A stretch of DNA of 64,000 nt from Paragorgia papillata (GCA_035771165.1 JAWNZC010000285.1:2160501-2224500), one strand, 5' to 3'. Shown: positions 31,511-42,804, counted from the first letter of the stretch. Notes: generated from the sequence alone by a model not told the origin. Made by a program: numbers and translations.

Positions 31511-33676
31511 CCTAGTAAAACAACACATACCACTGTCAAAATAAGAAACCTAAAGAGATTTGATCCGAATAAGTTTAGAGATGACCTACGAAGACTACCT
31601 TGGCATGAACTGAGTGATATAAATGATCCTAATATCAGGTGGGAGATGTGGAAAAACATGTTTCTGTCTAGCGTAGATAAGCATGCGCCTTTCAAAACTA
31701 AAAGAATTAAAAACAAGAAAAGCCCATGGCTGACGGCTGAATTGAAGCATTCGTTAATTGAACGTGACAGCCTTAAAAGAACGGCCATAAAGTCTGGCGA
31801 TCAGGGTGATTGGCAAAGGTTTAAGAATGCTAAAAACAAGTGTAATAATCAAATAAGAAAAACAAAAAAAGATTTTTATTATCAACATATTAGTGAAAAT
31901 TCTGGAAATTCGAAAGAAATTTGGAAGGTAATAAATGAAATAGGATCCCGTAACACCAAATCAGATAACAATATTTTGAGTCTAAAAATTGGGGGGAAAA
32001 CAATTACCGACCCAGATGAAGTTTCACTTTGCATAAATAATCATTTTGCTGAGATAGGGCCAAAATTAGCTGCATGTCAAGAAAGAGCAACAAAATTATT
32101 TACAGATTATATAAAACCAGTTGACTCTTCCTTTTCATTAACTCCCATCTCAGCCACGACAGTTTTCAAATTACTGGCGTCAATGTCTGAAAATAAAGCT
32201 ACTGGTCTTGACGGAATACCATGTAAGTTATTGAAAGAAGCTGCGTCGGTAATTGCTGTTCCACTTTGCGACATGTTTAATTTATCAATCCAAATTAGCA
32301 TATTCCCAAGTGACTGGAAACTCGCTAAGGTTATTCCCGTATATAAAAGTGGTATTAAGGAAGACGTCAACAATTATAGGCCTATCTCTTTAATCTCAGC
32401 AGTCGCTAAAGTTTTTGAGAGAATTGTATATGACCAACTCTATGAATATGTTTCTAAAAATAATTTATTATCTGATGCTCAATCTGGATTTAGGCCATCG
32501 CACTCTTCAGCAACAGCATTATTAGATGCTACGATAGAATGGTTTAATAATATGGACCAAGGACGGTTAAACTCTGTGGTTTATTTAGATTTGGCCAAAG
32601 CTTTTGATACAGTTGACCATGATATTTTAATACACAAATTATCACTTTATGGTGTATGCGATTCGTCCTTGAATTGGTTTAAGTCCTATATTACGAATCG
32701 TGTACAAAGATGTATTGTAAATGGTCACTTGTCTGGGCAAAGAACGCTAAAATGTGGTGTGCCACAGGGCTCGATCCTCGGTCCATTATTGTTTTTAATC
32801 TACATAAATGATCTCCCTTGTTGTTTAGAGAATTCTAATGCTAGATTGTATGCCGATGACACTAACATAACAACAACGGGTTCGTCAATTGTAGAAATAA
32901 CCAATTCTGCTGAAGCTGACTTACAAAATATTAAGGAATGGCTAATTGCTAATAAACTCAGTTTAAATGTCACCAAAACAGAACAGATGTTCATTGGATC
33001 AGATCATAACCTAAGTAAGATTAGAGAAGACACACCGATACTTTTAGACAATAAACCTATTAAAAGGGTCAAGGCATCAAAATCTCTAGGTATCTACATT
33101 GATGAAAGGTTGTCTTGGCATGACCAAATAAATGAAATGTCAAAAAAAATAACGAAAGCAATTGGGGGACTACGTCAAGTAAGACAGTTTGTGCCTATAC
33201 AGACTGCCATAATAATGTACAAGTCTTTAATCCAACCGCTTTTTGATTATTGTGACATTGTTTGGGATAATATGCCTTTAACAACAGGTGAGAGATTGCA
33301 AAAATTACAAAATCGTGCTGCTCGTGTTATTACCTGTCAAAGTTATGAAGTCAGATCCAATGACATCCTTCAACAATTAGGATGGAAAACATTGTCTGAG
33401 AGGCGATATATTCACAAGGCTAACATGATGTTTAAAATATTCCATGGTAACGCACCTAGTTATTTGGTGGAGTATTTTACTAAGTCTACTGTGAATAATG
33501 CATATGATCTGAGAAATAGAGATAACTGTTTAGTTCTTCCGAAACCACGAACCGAATACCTTAAGAAGAGTTTTCAGTACGCGGGCGCCAAATTATGGAA
33601 TAATCTCCCACCTAATATCAGATCACAAAATAATTTTAGTACTTTTAAACGAGAAGTAATCGATAATTATTTGTAA
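31511..33676 (+). CDS. LINE ORF2, reverse transcriptase, 5'-truncated but open
   Basis: The frame is open from 31511 to TAA 33674-33676 (about 721 codons; first Met at 31646). Motifs in order: NKATGLDGIP, YRPISLISAVAKVFERIV, SGFRPSHSS, VYLDLAKAFDTVDH with the first palm Asp, GVPQGSILGPLLFLIYINDLP, and YADDT with the catalytic Asp pair. A thumb and C-terminal region with HANMMFKIFHG-type sequence follows. The N-terminal endonuclease is absent. The uninterrupted frame suggests a young insertion. Confidence 0.93.
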   Translation, partial: PSKTTHTTVKIRNLKRFDPNKFRDDLRRLPWHELSDINDPNIRWEMWKNMFLSSVDKHAPFKTKRIKNKKSPWLTAELKHSLIERDSLKRTAIKSGDQGDWQRFKNAKNKCNNQIRKTKKDFYYQHISENSGNSKEIWKVINEIGSRNTKSDNNILSLKIGGKTITDPDEVSLCINNHFAEIGPKLAACQERATKLFTDYIKPVDSSFSLTPISATTVFKLLASMSENKATGLDGIPCKLLKEAASVIAVPLCDMFNLSIQISIFPSDWKLAKVIPVYKSGIKEDVNNYRPISLISAVAKVFERIVYDQLYEYVSKNNLLSDAQSGFRPSHSSATALLDATIEWFNNMDQGRLNSVVYLDLAKAFDTVDHDILIHKLSLYGVCDSSLNWFKSYITNRVQRCIVNGHLSGQRTLKCGVPQGSILGPLLFLIYINDLPCCLENSNARLYADDTNITTTGSSIVEITNSAEADLQNIKEWLIANKLSLNVTKTEQMFIGSDHNLSKIREDTPILLDNKPIKRVKASKSLGIYIDERLSWHDQINEMSKKITKAIGGLRQVRQFVPIQTAIIMYKSLIQPLFDYCDIVWDNMPLTTGERLQKLQNRAARVITCQSYEVRSNDILQQLGWKTLSERRYIHKANMMFKIFHGNAPSYLVEYFTKSTVNNAYDLRNRDNCLVLPKPRTEYLKKSFQYAGAKLWNNLPPNIRSQNNFSTFKREVIDNYL

Positions 33677-33900
33677 ATACCCGTTTTATTTCGATCCTTC
33701 AAAGTGTAATAATATTATATAGGTAATAGTATTGTATAGTTCCAATTTTAATGTTCTTAGCTAGTGTAGTTTTCAATGTAATTAATTATGTAATTTTTTC
33801 GTGTACTTAGTCATTTTTAGAGATCTCGGCTTTCATGTAAAGCAGTTTTTTATAACTGATGATTCCCCGAGAAGAAATAAAGATTCATCATCATCATCAT
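31511..33900 (+). mobile_element. CR1/L2-like LINE inside the ATCTCTCT array
   Basis: The LINE starts abruptly at the microsatellite, within the region between endonuclease and reverse transcriptase. It ends in AGATTCATCATCATCATCAT directly before the array resumes. It is therefore a 5'-truncated insertion into, or targeted at, the array. A target duplication cannot be seen because the flanks are repetitive. Confidence 0.85.
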
Positions 33901-33913
33901 CTATCTCTCTATC

Positions 33914-33965
<52 letters not shown>

Positions 33966-34483
33966 TCTATCTCTCTATCTCTCTATCTCTCTATCTCTCT
34001 ATCTCTCTATCTCTCTATCTCTCTATCTCTCTATCTCTCTATCTCTCTATCTCTCTATCTCTCTATCTCTCTATCTCTCTATCTCTCTATCTCTCTATCT
34101 CTCTATCTCTCTATCTCTCTATCTCTCTATCTCTCTATCTCTCTATCTCTCTATCTCTCTATCTCTCTATCTCTCTATCTCTCTATCTCTCTATCTCTCT
34201 ATCTCTCTATCTCTCTATCTCTCTATCTCTCTATCTCTCTATCTCTCTATCTCTCTATCTCTCTATCTCTCTATCTCTCTATCTCTCTATCTCTCTATCT
34301 CTCTATCTCTCTATCTCTCTATCTCTCTATCTCTCTATCTCTCTATCTCTCTATCTCTCTATCTCTCTATCTCTCTATCTCTCTATCTCTCTATCTCTCT
34401 ATCTCTCTATCTCTCTATCTCTCTATCTCTCTATCTCTCTATCTCTCTATCTCTCTATCTCTCTATCTCTCTATCTCTCTATC

Positions 34484-34526
<43 letters not shown>
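33898..34526. repeat. ATCTCTCT microsatellite, 3' part
   Basis: Continuation of the array after the LINE tail, ending in a (CT)n block at 34494-34526. Both sides together make almost 2 kb of array. Confidence 0.98.
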
Positions 34527-34530
<4 letters not shown>

Positions 34531-34726
34531 TATGTACAGTAGGTGCATGATAATGCCAGTGAAGTGTAATATTTGGTATGTACACTCGTTATCAGTTTTC
34601 GTAGAACCTTTGAATAAATTTGAGTGTATACTACAGCACTGAATTACATTAAAATCCTGTCCATTAGTTTTATTTTTGTAGTTGTTTTACTAACTGGGAT
34701 ATTGTTTGTTATTTTATCTTTTACAG

Positions 34727-34821
34727 GCACAAAAATTGTACATCTCCTTCAACATGTGTCAACAATTTTTGCAAGACTCAAATCTGCCCAAAAAACAATT
34801 GAGTTGATTCATGAACTGAAG
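34727..34821 (+). CDS. Possible isolated exon, unknown
   Basis: After a good acceptor (TTTATCTTTTACAG), 95 bp encode a helical stretch (IVHLLQHVSTIFARLKSAQ) up to a donor GAAG|GTAATG. No further exons could be linked. It might be part of a host gene or chance. Confidence 0.3.
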
Positions 34822-34916
34822 GTAATGACTGTATTTGGTATATGGTGTATTTTCCCTAAACCAAGAGGGTATATAGAGGCCCAGCCATTTTTTGACCAGT
34901 TTGGGATAAAAGAGTT

Positions 34917-35288
34917 AACTCTTTCCTGTCCAAATTGGTCTTTAGTATTTTATTCTGGCTAACGCCAGAGTATTTTATTCTGGCTAACGCCAGACGATTT
35001 TATTCATCTCTGGGGAAGCCCTCGGACAGGAATGAGTTATAAGCTATCACTCTAACTCTTTCCTGTCCCAATTGGTCTTTAGTATTTTATTCTGGCTAAC
35101 GCCAGAGTATTTTATTCTGGCTAACGCCAGACGATTTTATTCATCTCTGGGGAAGCCCTCGGACAGGAATGAGTTATAAGCTATCACTCTAACTCTTTCC
35201 TGTCCGAATTGGTCTTTAGTATTTTATTCTGGCTAATGCCAGACGATTTTATTCATCTCTGGGGAAGTCCTCAGACAGGAATGAGTTA
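34917..35288. repeat. Three tandem copies of the CTGGCTAACGCCAG hairpin family
   Basis: Copies at 34917-35039, 35054-35176 and 35191-35288 repeat with a 137-bp period. Outer stems are AACTCTTTCCTGTCC paired with GGACAGGAATGAGTT. The core TATTCTGGCTAACGCCAGA is the same as in the other copies, and duplicated in the first two. Confidence 0.85.
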
Positions 35289-35328
35289 AACAAATCTTTT
35301 TCTTTCTTATTTTGAGGAATCATGAGGA

Positions 35329-35540
35329 TGCACTGGAAAAATCGAACCTCTTCCATAGTATGTAAAAAGTATGTAAAATGTATGTCAATTTACTGTAAAT
35401 CATAATTTACATGATCAATGTACCTTTCCATAGTATGTAAATTTTTCCATCGTATGTAAAAACAATGTAAAAATACTGTAAATAAAAAAGCTTTATATTG
35501 TCAATATGGTGTAAAAACTATGGGAATTTAATTAGAAACC
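35329..35540. repeat. CACTGG-ended repeat terminus
   Basis: CACTGGAAAAATCGAAC followed by CTTCCATAGTATGTAAAA is also found, inverted, at 62255-62292. Both copies adjoin a minisatellite with ATGTAAAAA motifs. CACTG-type ends would fit a CACTA-like non-autonomous element, but the opposite end was not found in either case. Confidence 0.45.
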
Positions 35541-35554
35541 TGCAGATCATGTAA

Positions 35555-36260
35555 AAGCTATGGAAATAGATGTGACAGACCCTGTAAAAACTATGGAAAT
35601 AAATTCGGCAGATCCTGTTAAAATCATGGAAATAAATTACAGAGATCATGTAAAAACTATGGAAATGTATAGGACAAATCCTGTAAAAATTATGCACACA
35701 AATGGGAGAGATCTTGGTAATATCATGGAAATAAAAGGGAGAGATCATGTCAAAATCATGGAAATAAATGTGACAAATCCTGTTAAAACTATGGAAATAA
35801 ATAGGACTGATCATGTAAAAACTATGGAAATAAATAGGACTGATCATGGAAAAACTATGGGAAAAAATAGGACTGATCATGTAAAAACTATGGAAATAAT
35901 AGGACTGATCATGTAAAAACTATGGAAATAAATAGGACTGATGATGTAAAAACTATGGAAATAAATAGGACTGATCATGTAAAAACTATGGAATAAATAG
36001 GACTGATAATGTAAAAACTATGGAAATAAATAGGACTGATCATGTAAAAACTATGGAATAAATAGGATTGATTATGTAAAAACTATGGAAATAAATGCTA
36101 CAGATCCTGTAAAAACTATGGAAATATAAGGAACAAATCATGTAATAAGTACGGAAATTAATGGGAGATCCTGTAAAAACTATGGAAATAATTTGGTCAG
36201 ATCCTGTCAAAACTATGCAAATAAATTGGAGAGGTCCTGTAAAAAAACCATGGAAAAATT
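35555..36260. repeat. 33-bp minisatellite
   Basis: About 20 degenerate copies of a 33-bp unit such as CATGTAAAAACTATGGAAAT followed by AAATAGGACTGAT. Open frames on both strands come from the unit length being a multiple of three. Non-coding. Confidence 0.9.
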
Positions 36261-36548
36261 GGGAGATATGTAAAACTGTGGAAACCATGGAAATTAACAA
36301 ATTGTAATTCACAATCAAGAAGGCGATGAAAACGTGGAAGAAATTGCATTATATTTACGTTGATATAAATACAACTATAAATTACGATACGATATAAATA
36401 TGATAGAAATATATTTACATTTGATAGAAATACGACTGATGTAAATATTGTGGGAATCTTGATACATTATAAACAATCTTGATACATTATGATCAGGGGT
36501 AGATGAAGTACCAACCAAACTTCCCACTTGTTTTTCTACAAGTTGTAT

Positions 36549-36772
36549 TTACAAAAATCTTAGATTATTATACTTAATAATATCAAGTACATTTATCCTG
36601 CATACTTCCTTGTCAAAAATAAGTTTTCCAAGTTGGGAACACAGGGCTTCTTTTGTGGCCCCTTTTCCAACTTGGAGATTTTTTGCTTTACAGTGCTTTT
36701 TTAGGGTCTCCATCTTGACCTCTTTCAGATAATTTACTTTCATATAGAACAACGCCACAATAACAGCTGAAC
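36549..36772 (-). CDS. SAP-domain exon
   Basis: After an acceptor-like CTTTCTTCAG, the exon reads YLKEVKMETLKKHCKAKNL ... GATKEALCSQLGKLI. This matches the SAP helix-extended loop-helix that binds scaffold DNA (Leu/Lys spacing and a Gly before the second helix). It is probably the C-terminal exon of a minus-strand gene whose earlier exons may be 38083-38128, about 38650-38690 and 40651-40874. The ORF ends at 36549. Confidence 0.5.
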
Positions 36773-36849
36773 CTGAAGAAAGCTATTTAACGACAAAATC
36801 AATCAATCAATTTTGGTCCACATGGCATTAGCATCATAATACCATGATC

Positions 36850-37240
36850 GCCTCGGATTCTTTTGTTCTCCGAGGGAATGTAAACCTCGCATTTCCCTCA
36901 TTGCTCATGCAAGAGGGAAATTTTTCCTTTGTCTTCTAATTTTCCCGAGCATGTTGATTAGGGAAAATTAGAAGACAAAGAAATCCTTTGTCTTCTTCTA
37001 AATTTCCCGCTTGCATATATTTTCCCTCATCAACATGCACGGGAAAATTAGATGCAACTTCTGTGATCAACCATGTAAATTTCCTGTCGGGAAGATTCTC
37101 AAAGTTTTCCTCGGCGATCATAATATTACAAACTAATACCATGACTTTTCGGGAACTTAGCGATTAAATTTCCCGCAGCCGAGGTGCGGCCCGAAGACTT
37201 TTACAAATCTTTCCTCGACTGCGGGAAATTTAATCGCTAA
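36850..37240. repeat. Complex inverted-repeat region
   Basis: Several nested palindromes occur: AATTTTCCCGAGCATGTTGA against its inverse, and GCGATTAAATTTCCCGCAG against CTGCGGGAAATTTAATCGC. The whole is flanked by ATAATATTA-type sequence. Probably two foldback elements. Non-coding. Confidence 0.65.
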
Positions 37241-37319
37241 TTTCCCTCAAGTCATGTTATTACTTATAATAATAATATTATATTACTGTATACTGAATTT
37301 GTGGCCAAGGTCTCGCCAA

Positions 37320-37440
37320 TAGCTTCCGTAGCTCAGTTGCCAGAGCACTGCACTAGAATCCTGCGATTCACAGGTTTGTTTCATGCCCAAAAGGCCTTGA
37401 TGTTGTATTTTTGCAACTGGTCCCGGCCTTAAAATGTATA
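37320..37440 (+). mobile_element. tRNA-derived SINE, second copy
   Basis: The head GCTTCCGTAGCTCAGTTGCC contains an A box, and GGTTTGTTTCATGCC is a degraded B box. The tail TTGTATTTTTGCAACTGGTC is shared with 12320-12360. The rest of 37450-38080 has no recognisable gene. Confidence 0.6.
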
Positions 37441-38082
37441 TATCTCACATTCAAAGTTTTCCTTCACCACTAATCTGTAACAGGGCCAATATATAAATAA
37501 ACCATTTATTTGTCCCATCCATGGATATAAACAGGCCATAACAATAATCATAATCTGAATGTACAGTTACGTAGCTACAGTAGGTATAAAATAAGCGAAG
37601 CTTACCAGTCCGCACTTGAGCATTTCAAGTAAATTTTTTTGTATTTTTTCTTGTCTTGTTTTTAAATATTGACACTAAAAGTGTATTAATGAGATTAATA
37701 AGTGTACTGTACGTGACAGTGCAATTTTTCATTAATTCTTCTTGAAACGTGTCATTTCCTATACTAATTATATACTATTACCTACTATTAAATTGACACA
37801 TCACACCTTAAACCTAATTCTCACCCTGATGATCCGAAATGCCCAAAAATACATCCGAAATGTCGGCAGAGCAAGAGATGTACCTCATTGTTTTGATTTT
37901 CAAAATTGGCTCGTTTCACTACCATTGGCCTATCACTAATAGTCGATGGTTGGTGAGCAATCAGAATGCCGGATTTGTAATAGTCAACTAGAATTTTCTA
38001 CTAATATTATGTATGGAGTAAGAGTATACACCTTGTTAAAGTATAACCATAGTACTAGCAGTAATGTAAATTGTAAATATAC

Positions 38083-38128
38083 CTGTTCTTTATCTCCATC
38101 TTCTTTTGCATTTTCTTCATGTAGATTA
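38083..38128 (-). CDS. Possible small acidic exon of the minus-strand gene
   Basis: Bounded by TTTTATAG acceptor and CAG|GTATAT donor, it encodes GNLHEENAKEDGDKEQ. A similar short piece (KKKDDEIVGVQVQ, donor GTAAGT) lies at about 38645-38690. Such linker exons fit between the 40.7-kb exon and the SAP exon, but the phases could not all be reconciled. Confidence 0.3.
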
Positions 38129-38812
38129 CCCTATAAAACAATTGCATACTATATGTTATATAATGGTCAGTAACTACATGTACTTCTGAAGCAAAAATTT
38201 GTTGAAAATTCCTGGTCTTGGACAGAAAAATCACACTGCACAGTTGTTATTTCGGTGTTGTTTGGCCATTAGTAGCTAAGCCACTAAATTGACCTAAAAT
38301 TGCTTCCATTTTGAAAATATTTGTTTTTGAATTATTGAATAGGCATAGTAAATGCAACCTTACACAAGGATTTAGTGCATTCTAAGGAATTGTCTCAATA
38401 CATCTAAGGTATTGGTAACTTAGAATTACGAAAATTGTTGTGCAATAAACTACATACATTGTACACATTACATTACATACATTGTACACATACATTGGTT
38501 TAACAACATTTGAATGCAGAAAGCATGTACATGTACTATATGGTTGTGCATTATAGCCTGCTAATACAGACTCTTATGCATTGTAGTACCTGCAATAATG
38601 TCAATAACATGCACACCAGTAAATTAAAGACACTCTACGAACTTACTTGAACTTGCACACCCACAATTTCATCATCTTTCTTTTTAAGACTGCAGGAATA
38701 ACTTCTTTAGGCTATGTAGGAAAGTATGAGTAATTATCCAAGTTAAACAACAAATTTGAATATAGCGTGTACATTTGTACACTTCACATTTTTACTTATT
38801 TTACACACGAAG

Positions 38813-39004
38813 CCCCACTACAAAAGGACTGTGCCAGGCAGTTCTCAACTTCAGTTGTCAGTTTATAGCCATCGTAGTGGAAAGAGTTCTGAGTGTAATA
38901 CACTCCGAGCTCTCTCTGTCCACTACAACAGCTACTGTACTGTAACTGACAGCTGAAGGTGAGAACTGCCTGGTGCAGTCCTTTTATAGCACTGCTTCGT
39001 GTTT
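38813..39004. mobile_element. MITE, about 190 bp
   Basis: ACACGAAGCCCCACTACAAA at the left is answered by CTTTTATAGCACTGCTTCGT at the right, with further pairing inside (GGCAGTTCTCA, CAACTTCAG). Non-coding. Confidence 0.65.
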
Positions 39005-39026
39005 AAGAAAAAAATATAATTGTTTT

Positions 39027-39122
39027 AACCCTTTATAGCCCAAGACCTTCCCATATGCTGAATAAAATCGTCTGGCGTTAGCCAGAATAAAATTCTGGTG
39101 GCCAATGGACTATAAAGGGTTA
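39027..39122. repeat. CTGGCGTTAGCCAG hairpin copy with a different outer stem
   Basis: The outer stem AACCCTTTATAG pairs perfectly with CTATAAAGGGTT. The core AAAATCGTCTGGCGTTAGCC is the inverse of the core in the other copies. Confidence 0.8.
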
Positions 39123-39459
39123 AGGAAATCTTGTCCCATATACAAGATAATAATCTTGCCATGTGTTTTTAGCAAAAACAAGAAAATTATTATTCCAATA
39201 CACGTTTTTTGGAGGTACCTGAAACAACACATTTTTTTGGAGGTACCTGAAACAATTAACTACATTTCTAACACAACAGAGAACTTTAATGTTGAAACAT
39301 ACCTGTACCTGTTTTTATTCTTTCAAGGTACATGAATTTGACATCGTTTTACATTTTCTTATTTTATCTTTCTTATCCTTTGATAATATAAACAAAATAA
39401 GCCGTGAAGTTTAGTCATAATTATTACAGCTGTATTATCATTACATTTTTCAGAGAATG

Positions 39460-39745
39460 ATTGTCCAGGTTAGTGAAGTCTTGAGAAAGACTGCTGATGG
39501 TGGTGGTGACAGAAGTTTCAAAAGCTTCAGTGGTGGTCATCTCCAGAGTAATGTGTAGAGTGTCAGGTTAGCCTACCTTATACATGTATCATTATCTGGT
39601 TGGTCACGTCATTGCTTGGTGGATGACAAACACTCTACATACAATGCTGAAGATGTTCGATCACCACTGAGGTTTTCAAAATGTCAGTTACCACCACCAT
39701 CAACAGTCTTTCTCAAGACTTCACTAACTTGGATGACTCTCCTCT
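39460..39745. repeat. Inverted repeat with 50-bp arms
   Basis: GTTAGTGAAGTCTTGAGAAA and CTGCTGATGGTGGTGGT at the left recur inverted at 39685-39738. ORFs inside are not convincing. It may be a foldback element. Confidence 0.6.
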
Positions 39746-39820
39746 GCAAAATGTAAGTACTCCTGGGTTCAAACCATATAATAATTTACCTGTACTACTC
39801 AGCTATATTATGGTTGGCAC

Positions 39821-40432
39821 CAGCGCTCGAAATAACGCTAGGAAGTTGGGGGGTCAGCATGACTGCTCAAGCATGAATTTGGGCGGTCAGATAGACAATT
39901 TGGGGGGTCAACCATTTCCCCCTCTTAATTTGTACATTATACACAAAAGCGTTCATTTCCTGATTTGCACAGAAAGTGAAACAATAAATATTTGAACGCT
40001 TTTTTGGTGAGATTTGGGGGAAGTCGAACCGTATGACGGCCTTAAATGCGTAGTAACTAGTTAGCAGTTACGACTAGACACTGACGGGCTTCTGTATTCA
40101 ACAATTAATCAAGTGGCCTTTTAGTGAGTTGTTTTTCGACAAGCGACAAAGCGGCACTGCACAAGTTCAGCAAACTTTACACCAGCATTAATAAATTGGC
40201 TTAAAACCAACCTTGAGTCCTAAATGCATTTGAAGATTTCAGCTGGAATGGTTTATGTTACCCCCTGTGTTGGAACTATAAAAGAGTGCAGGAAAAGTGA
40301 TGACATAAACCTTATTTCGTTAAAACTTGAGCGGTCAAGTTGACTGCCCGTAAGTGATTGGGGGTGGGTGGGGTGTCAAATCGTGAAAGTGGGGGGTCAT
40401 TGACCCCTGACACCCTGTTATTTCGAGCGCTG
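39821..40432. mobile_element. hAT-like MITE, 612 bp
   Basis: The ends CAGCGCTCGAAATAAC and the inverted GTTATTTCGAGCGCTG are typical hAT termini. Internal GGGGGGTCA motifs occur near both ends. Flanks share GGTTG, but a perfect 8-bp duplication is not preserved. Confidence 0.7.
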
Positions 40433-40650
40433 GGTTGCGGACATTGTCTGACCCTTTTCGGTAATTATGTCCAACACATAGGAAACCATTGGACATTCTG
40501 TCTGATGGAACTCACCCATGGTTAATAGTTTGCCTGACCTGAGTGTATATACATGTACAGTATGTAGGTGTCCAATTGGACATTAAATGTAAGATGGTTC
40601 TGCAAAACATAATATTTGATTGCCTGTTATGACAGATTTTTATTCTCACC

Positions 40651-40874
40651 TTATTAATATAGGTATAAGCACTTGGTTTTCTGGCATGACAAAGCTTTTG
40701 CCCAATAAATGCCTTTGCCCTTTTGGTATTGAGAACCACAACTCCATGGTCCTCCACATTGTAAGTCCCAAAGAGTTGTTTAACCTCCTCGTTTTCTAAT
40801 ATACCAGACACTACCTTACAATTTAATTGTGCCTGCTGGAAAGTGGTGCCAGAAGACACTTTCATTCCTCTGTT
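40651..40874 (-). CDS. Exon of unknown minus-strand gene
   Basis: An acceptor TCTCTTAG precedes codons containing GMKVSSGTTFQQAQLNC, ENEEVKQLFGTYNVEDHG and RKPSAYTYINK, closing at AAG|GTGAGA. The composition is strongly protein-like. It may belong with the SAP exon downstream. I cannot name the domain. Confidence 0.45.
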
Positions 40875-41446
40875 TCCTTGCCACTAAGAGATAAATGAAA
40901 GAGAAGTAAAAAATATTTATTAATAATATACAGTGGAGTCCCTAAAAACGTTGTATGCTGCTGTTGCCCTAGCCAGTTTAAAGATGCTCATGGGCATGTA
41001 AACATCACTAAACCAGTGCCAAATTGTGTATTCTATTAATAATTAAAATATATAATGAACATTATGTATATATATAATGAACATTATACTGTCAGTCAGA
41101 CCTGGAAATCCAGCCCAAAACTTTCTTACAGCCAAAATCCGTTCTCGGAACGAGGATCCCAGAAAGTATTTCGGTTGTAAGAAAGTTTTGGGCTGGCAAG
41201 TGCCAACAAACTTGGCCCAAGTTGTTTGAAAGGGCCTGTGCACGCTGCACTTTGAGATGGATCCAAGACCGATTGCTCAGGTAAAGCGAGCCCAGTCATG
41301 TACAGTGTGAACAGTTGAATAAAACTTGAGATCGATCTCAGTGTAAACAATTTGGCCTGCAGTATAATGTATATATCACTTTTGCTTGAATTACAGAAAG
41401 TAGATAACCCCCCCCATCCACCGACGGAAGTAGTTAATATTCAGCG

Positions 41447-41500
41447 TGACTCACGCACCGTGACTCATGCATGACTCACGCATGACTCACGCATGACTCA
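41447..41500. promoter_or_regulatory. Cluster of five TGACTCA (AP-1-like) sites, left terminus
   Basis: TGACTCA starts at 41447, 41461, 41472, 41483 and 41494; the last four are exactly 11 bp apart. TGAC/GTCA is the consensus for AP-1-type bZIP factors. The cluster lies 50-100 bp inside the terminus, downstream of the outward-reading genes. It could be an enhancer, an integrase-binding array, or both. Confidence 0.55.
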
Positions 41501-41555
41501 CGTCTGTGACATGATTGGGCAAGATAGGATTATATTTTTAGGACCTAGATATTCA

Positions 41556-41910
41556 AACAGAGTAAGTCATCCTATAATTATTGCTAACTAAACCCTAGTT
41601 CATGAGCGAGGAATTTGTAGGAAGATAGAATGAGGAATCACTTCGAGAAGTCGTGAAAAGAACGATTTTAAGTGTCGAAATATAAACTAAAGGCAAAGCG
41701 ATTTATTACTTTGAAAGCGTTGCTAGGTTAACTGGAGTACAAACAGAGTAAGTCATCCTAGAATCACTGCTAACTAAACCCTTGTTTATAAGCGAGTAAA
41801 TCGTAGGAAGATAGAATGAAGAATCACTTTAAGAAGTCACGAAAAGAACGATTTTAAATGTCGAAATATAAAGGCAAAGCGATTTATTACTTTGAAAGCG
41901 TTGCTACGCT
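41556..41910. repeat. Two direct repeats of about 180 bp in the left arm
   Basis: A block from GAGTAAGTCATCCTA through AAAGGCAAAGCGATTTATTA to GAAAGCGTTGCTA occurs twice (about 41560-41732 and 41748-41908). The same pair is present inverted at about 47230-47580. Non-coding subterminal DNA of the element. Confidence 0.8.
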
Positions 41911-42091
41911 TTCTGTTACTAAGTGTGATAATTTGCATATTTATTCTCAGTGCACGTGCAGGAGACAAAAGAGAAACTCATTAGGGGTCATTAAGAGGAT
42001 TAAGCGCTTGGGTAAGTCTAGTCAAGAGAGTCATTAGCAACACGCGTACATGTAATACAGAATTTAAAATATTTTATTGAGAAATATATCT

Positions 42092-42767
42092 TTACACAAA
42101 AAACTCTTGATTATTTAGTGATCTATCGGTAACACTAGCATATGGGCATACAGTACATCTTATAATCCGAAGGCATGGATCATGAGCCTTGAATTTTGTA
42201 CCACAAACATTACATATCAGATTTCGATTAACGCATTTGTTAAAATATTTCCACAAACACTTAGGACACTCAATTACATGTGTAAAATTAACAGGATTTT
42301 GACAACGTTCGCAATCAACAGGTTCGTCAATTATAGAATTTTCTGATTCTATTTCGGTGTAATCCTTATCGTTTTCTGAATCTTCTTCGCAGGAAGTTTC
42401 TTCGTTTTTCGCTCTCTGATTCTGTTTCTTCTTCTGCCTGCGCCAACATTGTTAGCACTCGAACATTTTCGATAAGGTTTTTGTCAATGTTAATGTCGAC
42501 GAGTCCTTTTACAAATACGTTTAAACCAGCTGGTTCGGGAATTCCTGAGAAGTAAGGTGATACACAGTATTCTACCAATTCGGCTATTTTTGTGTTTGGT
42601 ATAGTTCTTCCTTGATACACAATTTCTCCTTTGGGATTCCATGTTAAGTTGACATAGGATGCGAGTAAACTATTCAACAAAGAGGACGCGTTCGCTTCAT
42701 CGACTCCGTAGTCAAAATGTGACAGTATTTCTTTAACACGAAAATCGTCATGTAACCTTTCTCCCTT
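42092..42767 (-). pseudogene. Left-arm copy of the CxxC protein gene, broken
   Basis: This is the inverted copy of the intact gene at 46371-47045. The start codon is changed to AAG (42765-42767), and one extra A near 42410 shifts the frame before the acidic and Cys-rich part. Only an internal 104-residue ORF remains open. Confidence 0.85.
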
Positions 42768-42804
42768 AGTGTTCAGGGTTCGAATGATGGTCTTATCGTT
42801 CTTT

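Noticed and set aside
30133..31515. 460-residue Ser/Leu/Tyr ORF, and the 249- and 227-residue ORFs at 33.8-34.5 kb
   Set aside because: They are direct translations of the (ATCTCTCT)n and (CT)n microsatellites; no start context or non-repeat sequence supports a protein.
35518..35916. ORFs on both strands with 11-residue repeats (MEINRTDHVKT type)
   Set aside because: 33-bp minisatellite; both strands are open because the unit is divisible by three and lacks stops.
39821..40432. Perfect target duplication for the hAT-like MITE
   Set aside because: Flanking 8-mers share only GGTTG-like bases; an exact duplication is not present, so it was not claimed.
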